64,000 bases of DNA from Polychytrium aggregatum (Eukaryota; Chytridiomycota; Chytridiomycetes; Polychytriales), in NCBI RefSeq assembly GCF_025602895.1, contig NW_026516218.1:124001-188000 (forward strand), written 5' to 3'. The notes below the pieces were generated by a model. The model saw only the letters and a program-made list of their open reading frames with translations, was not told where the DNA came from and ran no database searches. This document shows positions 55,197 through 64,000 of the stretch, in pieces (within the stretch, counting starts at the first letter, position 1; every line of letters starts with the position of its first letter). The translations under genes and the position numbers were made by a program.

Positions 55197-58100
55197 CTAG
55201 TTGCTCTTCTTGGGACCGGTGAGCAAATACCACTTGTTCCGGCTGTTGGCAGCCTCCTTGCGAACGGCTCGCTTAGTGTCGTCCAAGGCGGGGGCAAGGC
55301 CGCTCAGAACGACGGGCTTGAAGGGATGGAGATCAGAGTAGGCCAGCGCAGAGGGAAGCATGCCAATACAACGTATGGCGCCAACTCGGACGGGCTAATG
55401 GGGTTCACGGAACGGAAGCACATTGGTCAGCACTGGCGCCGCTTTCCATGGCTCTGCCCAGGATCTCTTCGCTGCTAAGCGCCATCGCGAGTAGCCCAAT
55501 GACGTATCAACTCACGATTTTGTTTGTCTGCTCGGCATCCACTTGCGTGAGCTTCAAGAGGAGGGGCACGAAGGTCGACAGGTGTGTCGTCACCAGGTCT
55601 GGCACATCCTTGAGCATAGACTGCAGCGTGGCCAGCGTGCTGAGCTTGAGCGTTGAATCAGCCGATTCCAACGACGGTATGATCAACGGAACCAGCTACA
55701 TAGGAGCGACAGGCCGCCGAGAAAACAATGCCACGATAGCGTGAGTCAAGGCAGCCGGATGACGGGCGAGTCGCTGGTGGAGCAAGCCGTATCTATGGCA
55801 TCGATACCCAAGGACCAGTGATACACACCGAAGGCAGAGCGCCCAACAGGACTTGTTTCGGCGCGTTGCTGAGGAAGTACGACAGAGCCACAAGGTAGTT
55901 CGATTTGGCACCCGGGCCGGACGCATTGAATCCAGACGAAATCTTGGGGACAGCTTCAGCGAACAGACGCTGCTTGTACAAAGGCTGTCGAGCGAGACAA
56001 TGAACGAACGATGGAAATCAGCACGACCGTCCGCTGCAGTCACTGTGCGGTGCTGAGACACATACCTTGACTGTGCAAAATGCCTTCTTGGTCAGGATCG
56101 AATCGTCAGACTCCTTTACGACGATGCTCAAGGCCCGAGCAGCATCGAGGCCCAGAGTCTGGTTTTCGATGAGAGCGAGCAGATCGCGGGCCATCTCGTA
56201 GCCAAGCTTGCTGGATTTAATCACCAGGCCTTTGGTGAGCTGCAAACGCAGGAAAAGGGGGGGTTAACAGCCGTACTCTTGTGGTGCGTTCGGTCGTGTC
56301 AAAACTCTGTCCGAGTCAGTATACTCAAGCTGGCTGCTTGCGTTTCCTACCCATCCATAAACGAGAATCAAATGCTGCCTCTGGGGCATGCTGCCCGTCC
56401 CGGCGGAGATGAGGGCCCACAGCTGCTGTTTGACGTCAGCGCAAAGTGTCTCCGAGGCTTTCTCTGTGCGGTGGGCCAAAGGAGAAGGGTCAGTGGGCTT
56501 TTGGATGCTTCCTTCCACGATGAACTGCTGGGTGGCTTCGGCATACCATCGGCCCCTTTGTTAATGATCGTTGCTGCAATCTGGGCCAGCGAACCAAACC
56601 AGATTGCCGTGGCTTCATCTACTGTCGCCTCCGACGCATCTAGCATTGGTTGCACGAGGGTCTTGACAAACTGGACCTCTGATCCGCCTGGCAGAGGCAC
56701 TGTGGAGCGAAGGCAGCAGGCAACCGAGGCAAGAGGCTGGACGAGCACACGCTGCGAGGGCGATGCGAGAGGCTGCGAGTGTCGAGAAGGATGAATGAGC
56801 AGCTGAGCATAGCCAAAGAGACACATCGTACGGAGCAATATGCCGCCCATTCAACCCACCGAGAGCGGCCTCCAGGTGGCACGAAGGGCTTGGTCAGAAA
56901 CGACGGCCTCGATGTCGCTCTCGATGAAAATCCGATAAACAAAGCTGGCGACTTCAGACTGCTCGCTGGAGACACAGAGACTGCGGGTCAGCAACAAACA
57001 TGGCTCGTGCGGGATGACTGCGGCCATGGCAAGTGGTCAAGCATGAAGAGATGTGACCTACGTGAGAGGAAGCTCGCGCACAACGAGACCAAGAATGCTG
57101 GACAGCTTGTGCACCAGGCTTGCTGCGAGGGTCTGCTTGGACACGAGGCTGTTCACAACGAGCATCCGGAACATGGGTTTGACGACGCTGTCGACGCATT
57201 GCTTCAGCACATCGGCCTTATTGTCTGCCGTCTCGTCTTCGGCGTGGGTCCGCAGAACTGCAGCGATGGCATCGATCACATCCTCTGTGAACGGGAGACC
57301 GCTTTCCAGCTCCAAATGCTCTATAGGGCGGCGCGTTTCCAAAGACAAAATGTCAAAGAACCACCACAGAGCACTGCATGTTCGGCTGTGCTGATCTCTG
57401 CGTGTTTGAGTGATTGTGGCTCACTTGACAGCACAAAGTAGGGTACCAAGTCTAGCAATCGCAACGCGGATGGCTGTGATCAACATCCCGGGTGGTGGCC
57501 TTACCGTTCAAGATTCGAATCAGTCCAGGAACGATGACATCAAAGATATCGGGACGGATGCTCTCCTTTGTCAGGGCCTCGAGGTACAGCTTGGTGTTGT
57601 GTGTGTAATTTTGTGGATGGGTGTCTGAAAATAGCAGCATATTTCATCAGCTCTGGCCATTCGCCAGATAGGGCAGCGAGTGGCAGCAGACATGAACGCC
57701 ATACCCCGCAGGAGTGCCAGGAGCGGGGACACAGAAAGCTCCAAAACGATATCAGCCCGGCTGTCCGAAACGGCCACGATGGCTTGGACGGCTTCATTGT
57801 ATATCTCGACATCCACATCGCCCGTTATCAAGCTGTTCCAAAGCTGAACTACGGCCCGTATCTTGAGAGCATAGTGGCTGTTTAGTTGATACTCCACTCG
57901 AAGTGTTGTTGGCGTCGGCTGGACTGTAAGCACAAGACACCTACCTCAATTTCGGCAAGGCAACCAAGGTGAAGGGCCAACTCAAGAAGGGCCTTGATCG
58001 ACACCAGTCGAACAGGGGCGTACTCTGATGCCAAGATGGCAGACACCCGGAACACTTCCAAGAGTCGATCTTTGTAGGCCAGAACAGGGAATTCTACCTC

Positions 58101-60222
58101 CCCGTCAACTGTGAAGCAAAGGACAGCAGCTCCGTCAGCCCAGTGAGTGTCGCCAATGTCGCAGACTACCCCAATCTTTGATGCTATCGTGCCTACCCTG
58201 CCGAGTTGATCCGGATGTGCCGTAAAGCTCACGACTTGCCACCAGCAGCTGAAGGAGCACGTCCATGAGCACCTTTCGGCAAACCGGCCGCTCTTCGGTC
58301 TTGAGCCACTCGAGCAGGACAGGCATAGCCTGCGATACGATGAACTGGTTGGCGGGATCTGGAGAACGGCGATGCATCAGTGGCTGCAATTGGCTTCGCT
58401 CTGGCATACTTCATTGCAACAGCACCAGCCGACTCTCACCAGAGGTTGCCGAAATGCAAGCGATGATTCTGCCGCTGCCCTTGGCGAATTTGTGGTCAGG
58501 GTCCTTCAAATATCCAAGGCACTTGTCTGTAGCCTCTTTGAGCAGGCCGCCAAATGCATCTTGCTTGTTTGTAGTGGCCGCAAGCGAGAGTGTTTGGGAA
58601 ATGGCTTTGAGAGCATCCAAAGCAGCCGTCTGGAGCTCGTCGTTCGAGGCATGGAAGACTTCTTCGCTCAGGAGCTGCCATAGCCGATCGGTGTGGGGAA
58701 CTAGGCACTCGGATCCATATGTCGCTGCACCGCTGACCAAAGCCTCCATCGAGTCACGCTTTGCACTGATCGAACTCGACGACAGCTTCTCAAGCAAGAA
58801 CGGGACAGCAAGGGGGCCGAAGAGGAACGATCCGGTGATACATTCCCTAGCAGAGAGAGAGAGGGGCGGGTGAGATCCTCCGTGCGTGGTCGGGTGAGGT
58901 ATGGAGCGGGTGTCGGCGTCGATCCTACCTTAGGCCCAGCCGGAGATCATCGGCGGTGATTCCATAGATGTCATCCGGAGGCGGTCTGAAAGTGATTGGG
59001 AAGTAGCAGGACACGACTTCGAATAGATCCTGTTCCAAACCAAGGGGCCGCGGCGACAGGGTGAGATACAGCTGCGTTGCATGCTCTCACAGCCGTGATA
59101 TCACAAGCGACGACCTTAGAATCCCCGAGGACTCTGCGGTTACCTCGGTGTGTCCGGCAATGTCCATATGGCGCAAAATGCTCTTGATCGACCTGAATGA
59201 CAGCATGAGGTTTCGGGGATCCTTTTCGCCATCGATACACTGGATAAAGCCACCAACAAAGTCTTTGTGGGCCTTACTCAGACCTGTGTGTGCGATGGAT
59301 GTGAGTGCACTGGGGGAAGTCCTTCGCCAAGGAGTCGATACTTATCGACCCACTGACCCACTCGATCGATGCCGGACACACCATACCGTCGGCGTGGTTG
59401 CTGAGGAGATAATCAAATATGCGGAGGACGGAATGGCGAACGGTTTGCTGGAAATCCTGGACCGACAGCTCGTCAAAGATCCTGTTGGATAAGGTCAAGA
59501 GCCGGGTCAGACAAGGGATCCGCCCAGGACGTTCGGGTTTTGCAACTTGCGAGCACAGCAAGCGCTTGCTTGCAGACGCACCGCTTGGGGATTTCGAGGA
59601 CATCGAGCTTTGGAAGGCACTCGAGCGAGAGCAGCTGAAAGATACCCTTGAGGGCATCGCCGACGCTTGGAGTATCGTGCAGGCGGTCCAAGAAGAAGCT
59701 CAGAAGAACGGACGCTGATGGGAGCAAACCAGACACACGGGGGCAGTTAGGAAACGCCCGCCATGAATCGTGTCCGCATATACAGCGAGGCTGGCTCTGC
59801 TCAGAAGCAATAGTGGAGCGCCGCTTGATCGTACCAGCCTTGGTGCCGACGGACTCGGGCTTGAGCCGAGCCAGAGTGTCGGAGAGCAGCCCGACCCCTC
59901 TGGAGCGCACAAATGGATCCGAGTTGGTCAGCGTGGGCCCCAGCAGCTCGACCAGGACAAATAACTCGCCGGAAGACGCATCGATGCGGGCGGCGATGGA
60001 TTCGAGCGCATGGCGGTGGGCGGACGAGTCCGCGGTGGCCTTCAACGAGGCATCGATCTCTGTCTGCATTTCTGTTGCCGTGGGCTGTGCGATGGATTTG
60101 GCGTGCTGATGGATGCTTGTATGGGTCGACGGCAGCTCGGATGCGGTGTCGCCGTCGGTGCAGTCGCCCAGAACGAATGACAGGGATGCGATCGATCGAT
60201 CAACAGGACCGCCGTTTGTCAT
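55197..60222 (-). CDS. MMS19: MMS19, cytosolic Fe-S protein assembly targeting factor
   Basis: MMS19 is a HEAT-repeat protein of the cytosolic Fe-S targeting complex that delivers clusters to DNA-repair and replication enzymes, including the TFIIH helicase XPD. It starts at 60222 (MTNGGPVDRSIASLSFVLGD) and contains DPFVRSRGVGLLSDTLARL, VLLSFFLDRLHDTPSVGDAL and FVGGFIQCIDGEKDPRNLML. Next come the family-typical FEVVSCYFPITFRPPPDDIYGI (split by introns near 58990), SISAKRDSMEALVSG, and many further HEAT helices. The C-terminal MMS19_C region shows YKQRLFAEAVPKISSGFNAS, SNYLVALSYFLSNAPKQVLL and finally GLAPALDDTKRAVRKEAANS with RNKWYLL, ending at 55197. Numerous short introns are inferred. Divergent from MTD1 with 322 bp between starts. 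Confidence 0.9.
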
Positions 60223-60417
60223 CCGACATCGATAAGCGGCGGCTGCGCAGCCGCCCATATGGATTTAATAACTGCGCTGCGCTGTTTTCTGTCGGCCCAC
60301 CGGAGTTTCTGTTCGGAAGGACGATCGGCTGCACCCGAACGGCATAACAGCCAGGCGTGCGACTTGGCCCGCTCGTCTCTGTTCCTGCAAAGGTCGCTGT
60401 TGGCTGAGTCTCCCACA

Positions 60418-60463
60418 ACCCAACCAAGCCAAGCCAAGCCAACCCAAGCCAAAACCACCCAAG
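60418..60463. repeat. CCAAG short tandem repeat in the MMS19/MTD1 promoter gap
   Basis: Repeated AAGCC units are followed by CCCAAGCCAAAACCACC. The latter 17-bp block recurs at about 60520-60537, just before the MTD1 start. The gap 60223-60544 has no gene. Confidence 0.8.
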
Positions 60464-60544
60464 TCCCGCGGGATCGCCCACCGACGAGATCAACCCGCCA
60501 TATCAACGGCCGCAAGATTACCCAAGCCAAAACCACCTCCCGCC

Positions 60545-62400
60545 ATGTCATCTACCTGCCGAGTCGTCCAGGCATCCGAGGTCGCTGCCCGCTTCAGGTA
60601 ATGCCAGCCGACTGCAGGGATGCGTTCGCATTGAGCGGCATCCACGTTGAGCACTGGCATAGCCCGACCCAATATGCAGACGATTGCCACACGCAGCATA
60701 TTCTTGGTGAAAGGGCCGATGCCCAGATTGCGCGTGGCCTGGATCCGAATAGGAGAGTGACATCGGGCGCAGGGCCATCCGGGTGCTGCGGACGACGTTG
60801 GCAGTCGAACGGCCATGGGCTGCCATCAGACCGGATCGGTGCGGGCCTGTGACAGCCGCAGTGCGCCGGTACCGACGCTGGATTCGCACGGTCTGACGAA
60901 TGCGGCTGCTCCTCTCGATAAACGCAGCCAAGAAATCAAGGCGGGCATATCCGAAAAGCAGGTCTCCCCGCTGCTGGTGGGATTCCTTGCCAATGAGGAT
61001 CCTGCGGCCCATACCTACGCGCAATGGACCCAGAAGGCTTGCGAGGCTCTTGGCCTCCGATTTGAGCTGCGTGTCTGCTCGCGCACCGAGCTGGAAGACA
61101 AGGTCGTCGATGCCAACGTCGACGATAACGTCCATGGCATCATGGTCTACTACCCCGTCTTTGGCGGCTCCCAGGTAACGCCTGGCCACCAAGCATTCAA
61201 ATGCTGTCGACTCCCCCCCCCCGGCAGTCCAGCCATTTCCATCTTGCCACGGGGATTCAGCGCTCGCCGTATGATTCATCCGATCGAGATAGACGCCGAT
61301 CTAACAGCAACGGCTGTGCACCATGCAGGACCAGTACATTCAAAACATTGTCAGCGTCCAGAAGGATGTTGAGGTGAGGCTCCGCTGTCGTCGCCGACGT
61401 CGCTGCCGGTGCTTAAAGGCCGGCATGCTCACCCACCCGAAACACCAATCTCCCAGGGCCTTTCCCACACCTACCGATACAACATGTACCACAACATCCG
61501 CTACCTTGACAAAGAGGAGAAAGTCAAGTGCATCATTCCCTGTACTCCTCTGGCGGTGATCAAGGTAGGTGTTGGTACTTGTTTCCTGGTTCTCGTGCGA
61601 TGCGGGCTCCTTGTGATGATGTGTGGAGAGATCGATGGAGCTCCCAAGCTGCTAAGGCTGTACTCTCGGGTCCAGCGAAGTCTCCTCACCGAATGCCCTT
61701 TGGCCAACCACACAGATTCTGGAGTACGTCGGGGCGTACAACCCCATCATCCCATACGGCAACCGACTGTTTGGAAAAACCATCACCGTCATCAACCGCA
61801 GTGAAGTCGTTGGACGGCCGCTGGCCGCACTGATGGCCAACGATGGCGCGAGGGTATTCTCGGTGGACGAGTTTGGAATCCTCGAATTCACTCGAGGCCA
61901 AGGTATCAAGCTCAACAAGCACGAGGTTGGTCGTCGTCCGTGCCGTTTATCGGCTTGTGTTTGGATCGTGCAGTCCCCACTCTCCCCAAGCGATCGCTGC
62001 CTGCATGGAATGGATGGGGGAGTGTCCGTTGGCGGTCGGCGCGGCTCCAACGCCGCAGCGCTGCCAAGAAATGTTGCTGAACTGTATTGGTGGACATACC
62101 CCGCGGAATACTGCTGCTGGTGATAAAACCCGCTAGATCAAGGAGTCCAGCGTGAAGCTCGAGGAAGCTCTATCTATTTCGGACGTCGTGATCACGGGTG
62201 TGCCCTCTCCAAACTACAAGATGAAGACCGCTTCCCTCAAGGACGGCGTCATTGCCATCAACTTTTCGACCTTCAAGAACTACGATCAGGACATCCAAGA
62301 AAAGGCGTCGATCTTTGTGCCCTCTGTCGGCAAGGTCACGATTGCCATGCTTCAAAGGAATCTGCTGAGATGCTACGACTACATGCAATTGGCCAAGTAA
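60545..62400 (+). CDS. MTD1: NAD-dependent 5,10-methylene-THF dehydrogenase
   Basis: Cytosolic one-carbon enzyme oxidising methylene-tetrahydrofolate to methenyl-tetrahydrofolate with NAD. Exon 1 (60545-60597) is MSSTCRVVQASEVAARF. Exon 2 (from about 60863) gives DKRSQEIKAGISEKQVSPLL, VGFLANEDPAAHTYAQWTQK and GIMVYYPVFGGSQ. Small exons follow: DQYIQNIVSVQKDVE (about 61326) and GLSHTYRYNMYHNIRYLDKE with CIIPCTPLAVIK (about 61455-61564). The NAD domain is AYNPIIPYGNRLFGKTITVI with NRSEVVGRPLAALMANDGA. The last exon runs SSVKLEEALSISDVVITGVP to RCYDYMQLAK, stop at 62398-62400. YNPIIPYGNR and the lack of cyclohydrolase and synthetase domains identify the fungal monofunctional MTD1 type. Confidence 0.94.
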
Positions 62401-62735
62401 GCCTCTGTGCAGGACAGTCCGCGCAAGACACAAGAAGGAGAGGGAGAGGAGGCTCTTGGCCCCCCCCCGACCTTCTGAATACAGTGTCTGCGATCCCTAC
62501 CCGCTGTAATCGACGACAGCGACACACTCTGTTGTCCAGCCGGCGAGGCGGATTGTGTTCGGGACACTGGAGGGGATGAGTTTCGACCCAGGTAACAGCA
62601 TGCGGACTCTCTCGCAGAAGCAGGACTGTGCCACGAACGGTCAAAACATGTATTTGAATCATACGAGAACGAGTGACGACTCTGGGACTCGCATTGGGAT
62701 GCCGTTCCCTTGGGTGCACATCGCGGAGAGCCCTC
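62401..62735. other. Convergent gap between MTD1 and the HNH-like gene
   Basis: About 335 bp with a C9 run at about 62461 and no supported gene. It must hold both 3' untranslated regions. Confidence 0.6.
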
Positions 62736-63983
62736 CTACAGCCGACGTGCGGCCTGGCGATCGCCAATCGAGTTCAGGTAGCTTTTCAGAAAGACGCGCT
62801 GCTTCTTGGCCAGGTCCTTGATCTTGTCAATCTCGGAATCTGTCAGGAGGAAAAGCATGCGGTTGCCCTTGCTCCGGTTGACCTTGCTGTCGAGAATGAC
62901 GCCGTTCTCGGTGTCCCGGTTGTCGGTTCCGAACGAATTGGAGACAATGTGCTCGATGTCAAAGGCGTGCACGCAGCAATCGGGTGACGAAAAGGGTGCA
63001 TGCTTGGCATCGGTCGCAGAGACGGTCCACAGCCCGAGCACATCTAGAATGAGCTCAATGCCATTGGAGCACTGGATGAGATGGCCGGGGCGGGTCTTCC
63101 AGTGCTCAACGATGGTCTTCTTGACCGACTCGGGAAAGACCGGGGGGCGGTCGAGGCTCTGGATGTGGGCGTCGTTGGGCCGGTCTGGATCGAGATTGGC
63201 GCGGATGAGGAACTTGAGCACCTGGTAGGCCAGCTTGCCGCGGACCTGGGTGTCCTGCAGCCACGAGGCCATGAAGGCGGGGTCCTTGACGGACGTCAGA
63301 ATCTGCTCGATGTACTTTGCTCGCTTGTACGAGAAACTTGGGGCAACCTTGAGCGAGGCGGGAGCGGTAGGTTTCCCGTGGGTGCTGGGCGGCCGCGAGT
63401 GCGAGTGCGAGTGCGAGTGCGAGTGTGGGTGCGAGTGGGAGTCGGTGGGCGACGATGTGGGCGACGTCTTGGCCTTCTTGCGCTTGGGGCCGCTGGCATG
63501 GCGGTCGCTCGGGTCGGCATCGAGGGTGCTTGGTGGCGGACTGGGTGGCTCGGGCGAGAAGAGCGAGCTCCAAATCGGACCCAGGAAGGTCGAGAGTCCC
63601 AAAAACCCGAGGATACCAGAAGCCGCCGCATCGTCGCAGGCCGCAGTGTCGTAGAGCAGCTCGTGCAGATGATGTCCGTCAAAGACAAAGTAGCGGCGTC
63701 GGTGCGAGCTCGACGATGCCGACGACAGAAACTTGAAGCCCTGGTCGCGGGCATGGGTTTCGCTCACGCACGAGTAGGAGCGATAGAGCCCAAGGATGAC
63801 GGTCTTGTCGACGTGGACAAATTCGTAGGTATAGTTGCCGCGGCCCTTGCCAGGGTCCTTGGTGCCGGTCACGACGCTGACCCGCCGACGATCCTTCCAG
63901 ACGACGAAGAGGGTGTCCTCTCTCAGACGCTCGGAGACGAGCCCCAGGAGGGTCTGCATGGATGCGTCCATGGGTGCATCCAT
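62736..63983 (-). CDS. Protein with C-terminal HNH-nuclease-like motif
   Basis: Single reading frame of 415 residues from the first ATG at 63983; the frame is open to the window edge, so the true start may lie outside. The N-terminal ~130 residues are globular-looking (LREDTLFVVWKDRRRVSVVT, YTYEFVHVDKTVILGLYRSY). A disordered linker follows with a basic patch PKRKKAK, a likely nuclear signal, and a His-Ser dipeptide run near residues 180-195. A helical region follows (YKRAKYIEQILTSVKDPAFM). Residues 341-380 read AFDIEHIVSNSFG, then TENGVILDSKVNRSKGNRML. His345 after an acidic-hydrophobic strand, Asn360, Asn369 and Lys372 match the spacing of HNH beta-beta-alpha-metal nucleases (H then N, +9 N, +3 K, as in Cas9 HNH). 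Family not identified. Confidence 0.7.
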   Translation of the reverse strand: MDAPMDASMQTLLGLVSERLREDTLFVVWKDRRRVSVVTGTKDPGKGRGNYTYEFVHVDKTVILGLYRSYSCVSETHARDQGFKFLSSASSSSHRRRYFVFDGHHLHELLYDTAACDDAAASGILGFLGLSTFLGPIWSSLFSPEPPSPPPSTLDADPSDRHASGPKRKKAKTSPTSSPTDSHSHPHSHSHSHSHSRPPSTHGKPTAPASLKVAPSFSYKRAKYIEQILTSVKDPAFMASWLQDTQVRGKLAYQVLKFLIRANLDPDRPNDAHIQSLDRPPVFPESVKKTIVEHWKTRPGHLIQCSNGIELILDVLGLWTVSATDAKHAPFSSPDCCVHAFDIEHIVSNSFGTDNRDTENGVILDSKVNRSKGNRMLFLLTDSEIDKIKDLAKKQRVFLKSYLNSIGDRQAARRL

Positions 63984-64000
63984 GGGTGCGGGAGACGGTT

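Noticed and set aside
54452-55297. Minus-strand frame containing a poly-His run
   Set aside because: The His run is the ATG/GGT microsatellite; only its last part, exon 1 of the mitochondrial carrier, is real coding sequence.

Overview
The window looks like nuclear DNA of an intron-rich fungus, probably an early-diverging lineage such as a chytrid; that assignment is inference. It carries fungal-type genes (the Fip1 polyadenylation factor, a RIX1-type ribosome biogenesis factor, the MCP1 family of mitochondrial membrane proteins, and an NAD-dependent MTD1-type methylene-tetrahydrofolate dehydrogenase). Alongside these are families commonly missing from yeasts (KIF-binding protein, PRCC, an RNF14-like RBR ligase, a CENP-E-like kinesin). 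Introns are mostly 60-250 nt with GTAAGT/GTGAGT-type donors and CAG/TAG acceptors. Genes are closely packed on both strands.

Layout: 1-2958 (-) a disordered protein running off the left edge; 3827-7268 (+) FIP1; 7596-9363 (+) PRCC homologue; 9540-10409 (-) unknown; 10791-12755 (+) RWD-RBR E3 ligase; 13098-14030 (+) phosducin-like protein; 14413-25092 (+) a very large kinesin-7/CENP-E-like motor; 25469-29032 (+) RIX1/PELP1-like; 29596-30450 (-) MCP1-like; 30717-30956 (+) a possible small membrane protein; 31091-31177 (+) a selenocysteine tRNA; 31818-35483 (-) XPB/Ssl2 helicase; 35826-39297 (+) KIF-binding protein; 39658-40931 (-) uridine phosphorylase family; 41254-42962 (+) a Q/N-repeat protein; 43662-45305 (-) YbaK/ProX-type tRNA-editing domain protein; 45509-47146 (+) proteasome beta-2 subunit; 47846-about 52844 (+) an IQ-motif protein with a SPRY-like segment; 52920-54670 (-) mitochondrial carrier of the OAC1/SLC25A34-35 type; 55197-60222 (-) MMS19; 60545-62400 (+) MTD1; 62736-63983 (-) a protein ending in an HNH-nuclease-like motif. 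Neighbouring genes are often divergent, with only 200-340 bp between start codons (XPB/KIFBP, uridine phosphorylase/Q-N protein, YbaK/PUP1, MMS19/MTD1), so shared promoter regions are likely.

The most notable feature is the tRNA at 31091-31177. It has anticodon UCA, a six-base-pair D stem with a four-base loop, a long variable arm, a 9+4 acceptor/T geometry, discriminator G, a TATA-like sequence exactly 30 bp upstream and a T4 terminator downstream. These are the hallmarks of eukaryotic selenocysteine tRNA, which most fungi lack. It lies with the MCP1-like gene between two near-identical inverted copies of a roughly 370-bp sequence (29076-29448 and 31393-31763). I did not find a selenoprotein or a selenocysteine synthesis gene in the window.

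Functionally the genes are mostly housekeeping. MMS19 (cytosolic Fe-S targeting) and XPB (TFIIH helicase) both connect to nucleotide excision repair and transcription. FIP1 and PRCC act in mRNA processing, RIX1 in 60S maturation, and kinesin-7 and KIFBP in microtubule transport. I see no operon-like or cluster logic beyond shared promoters.
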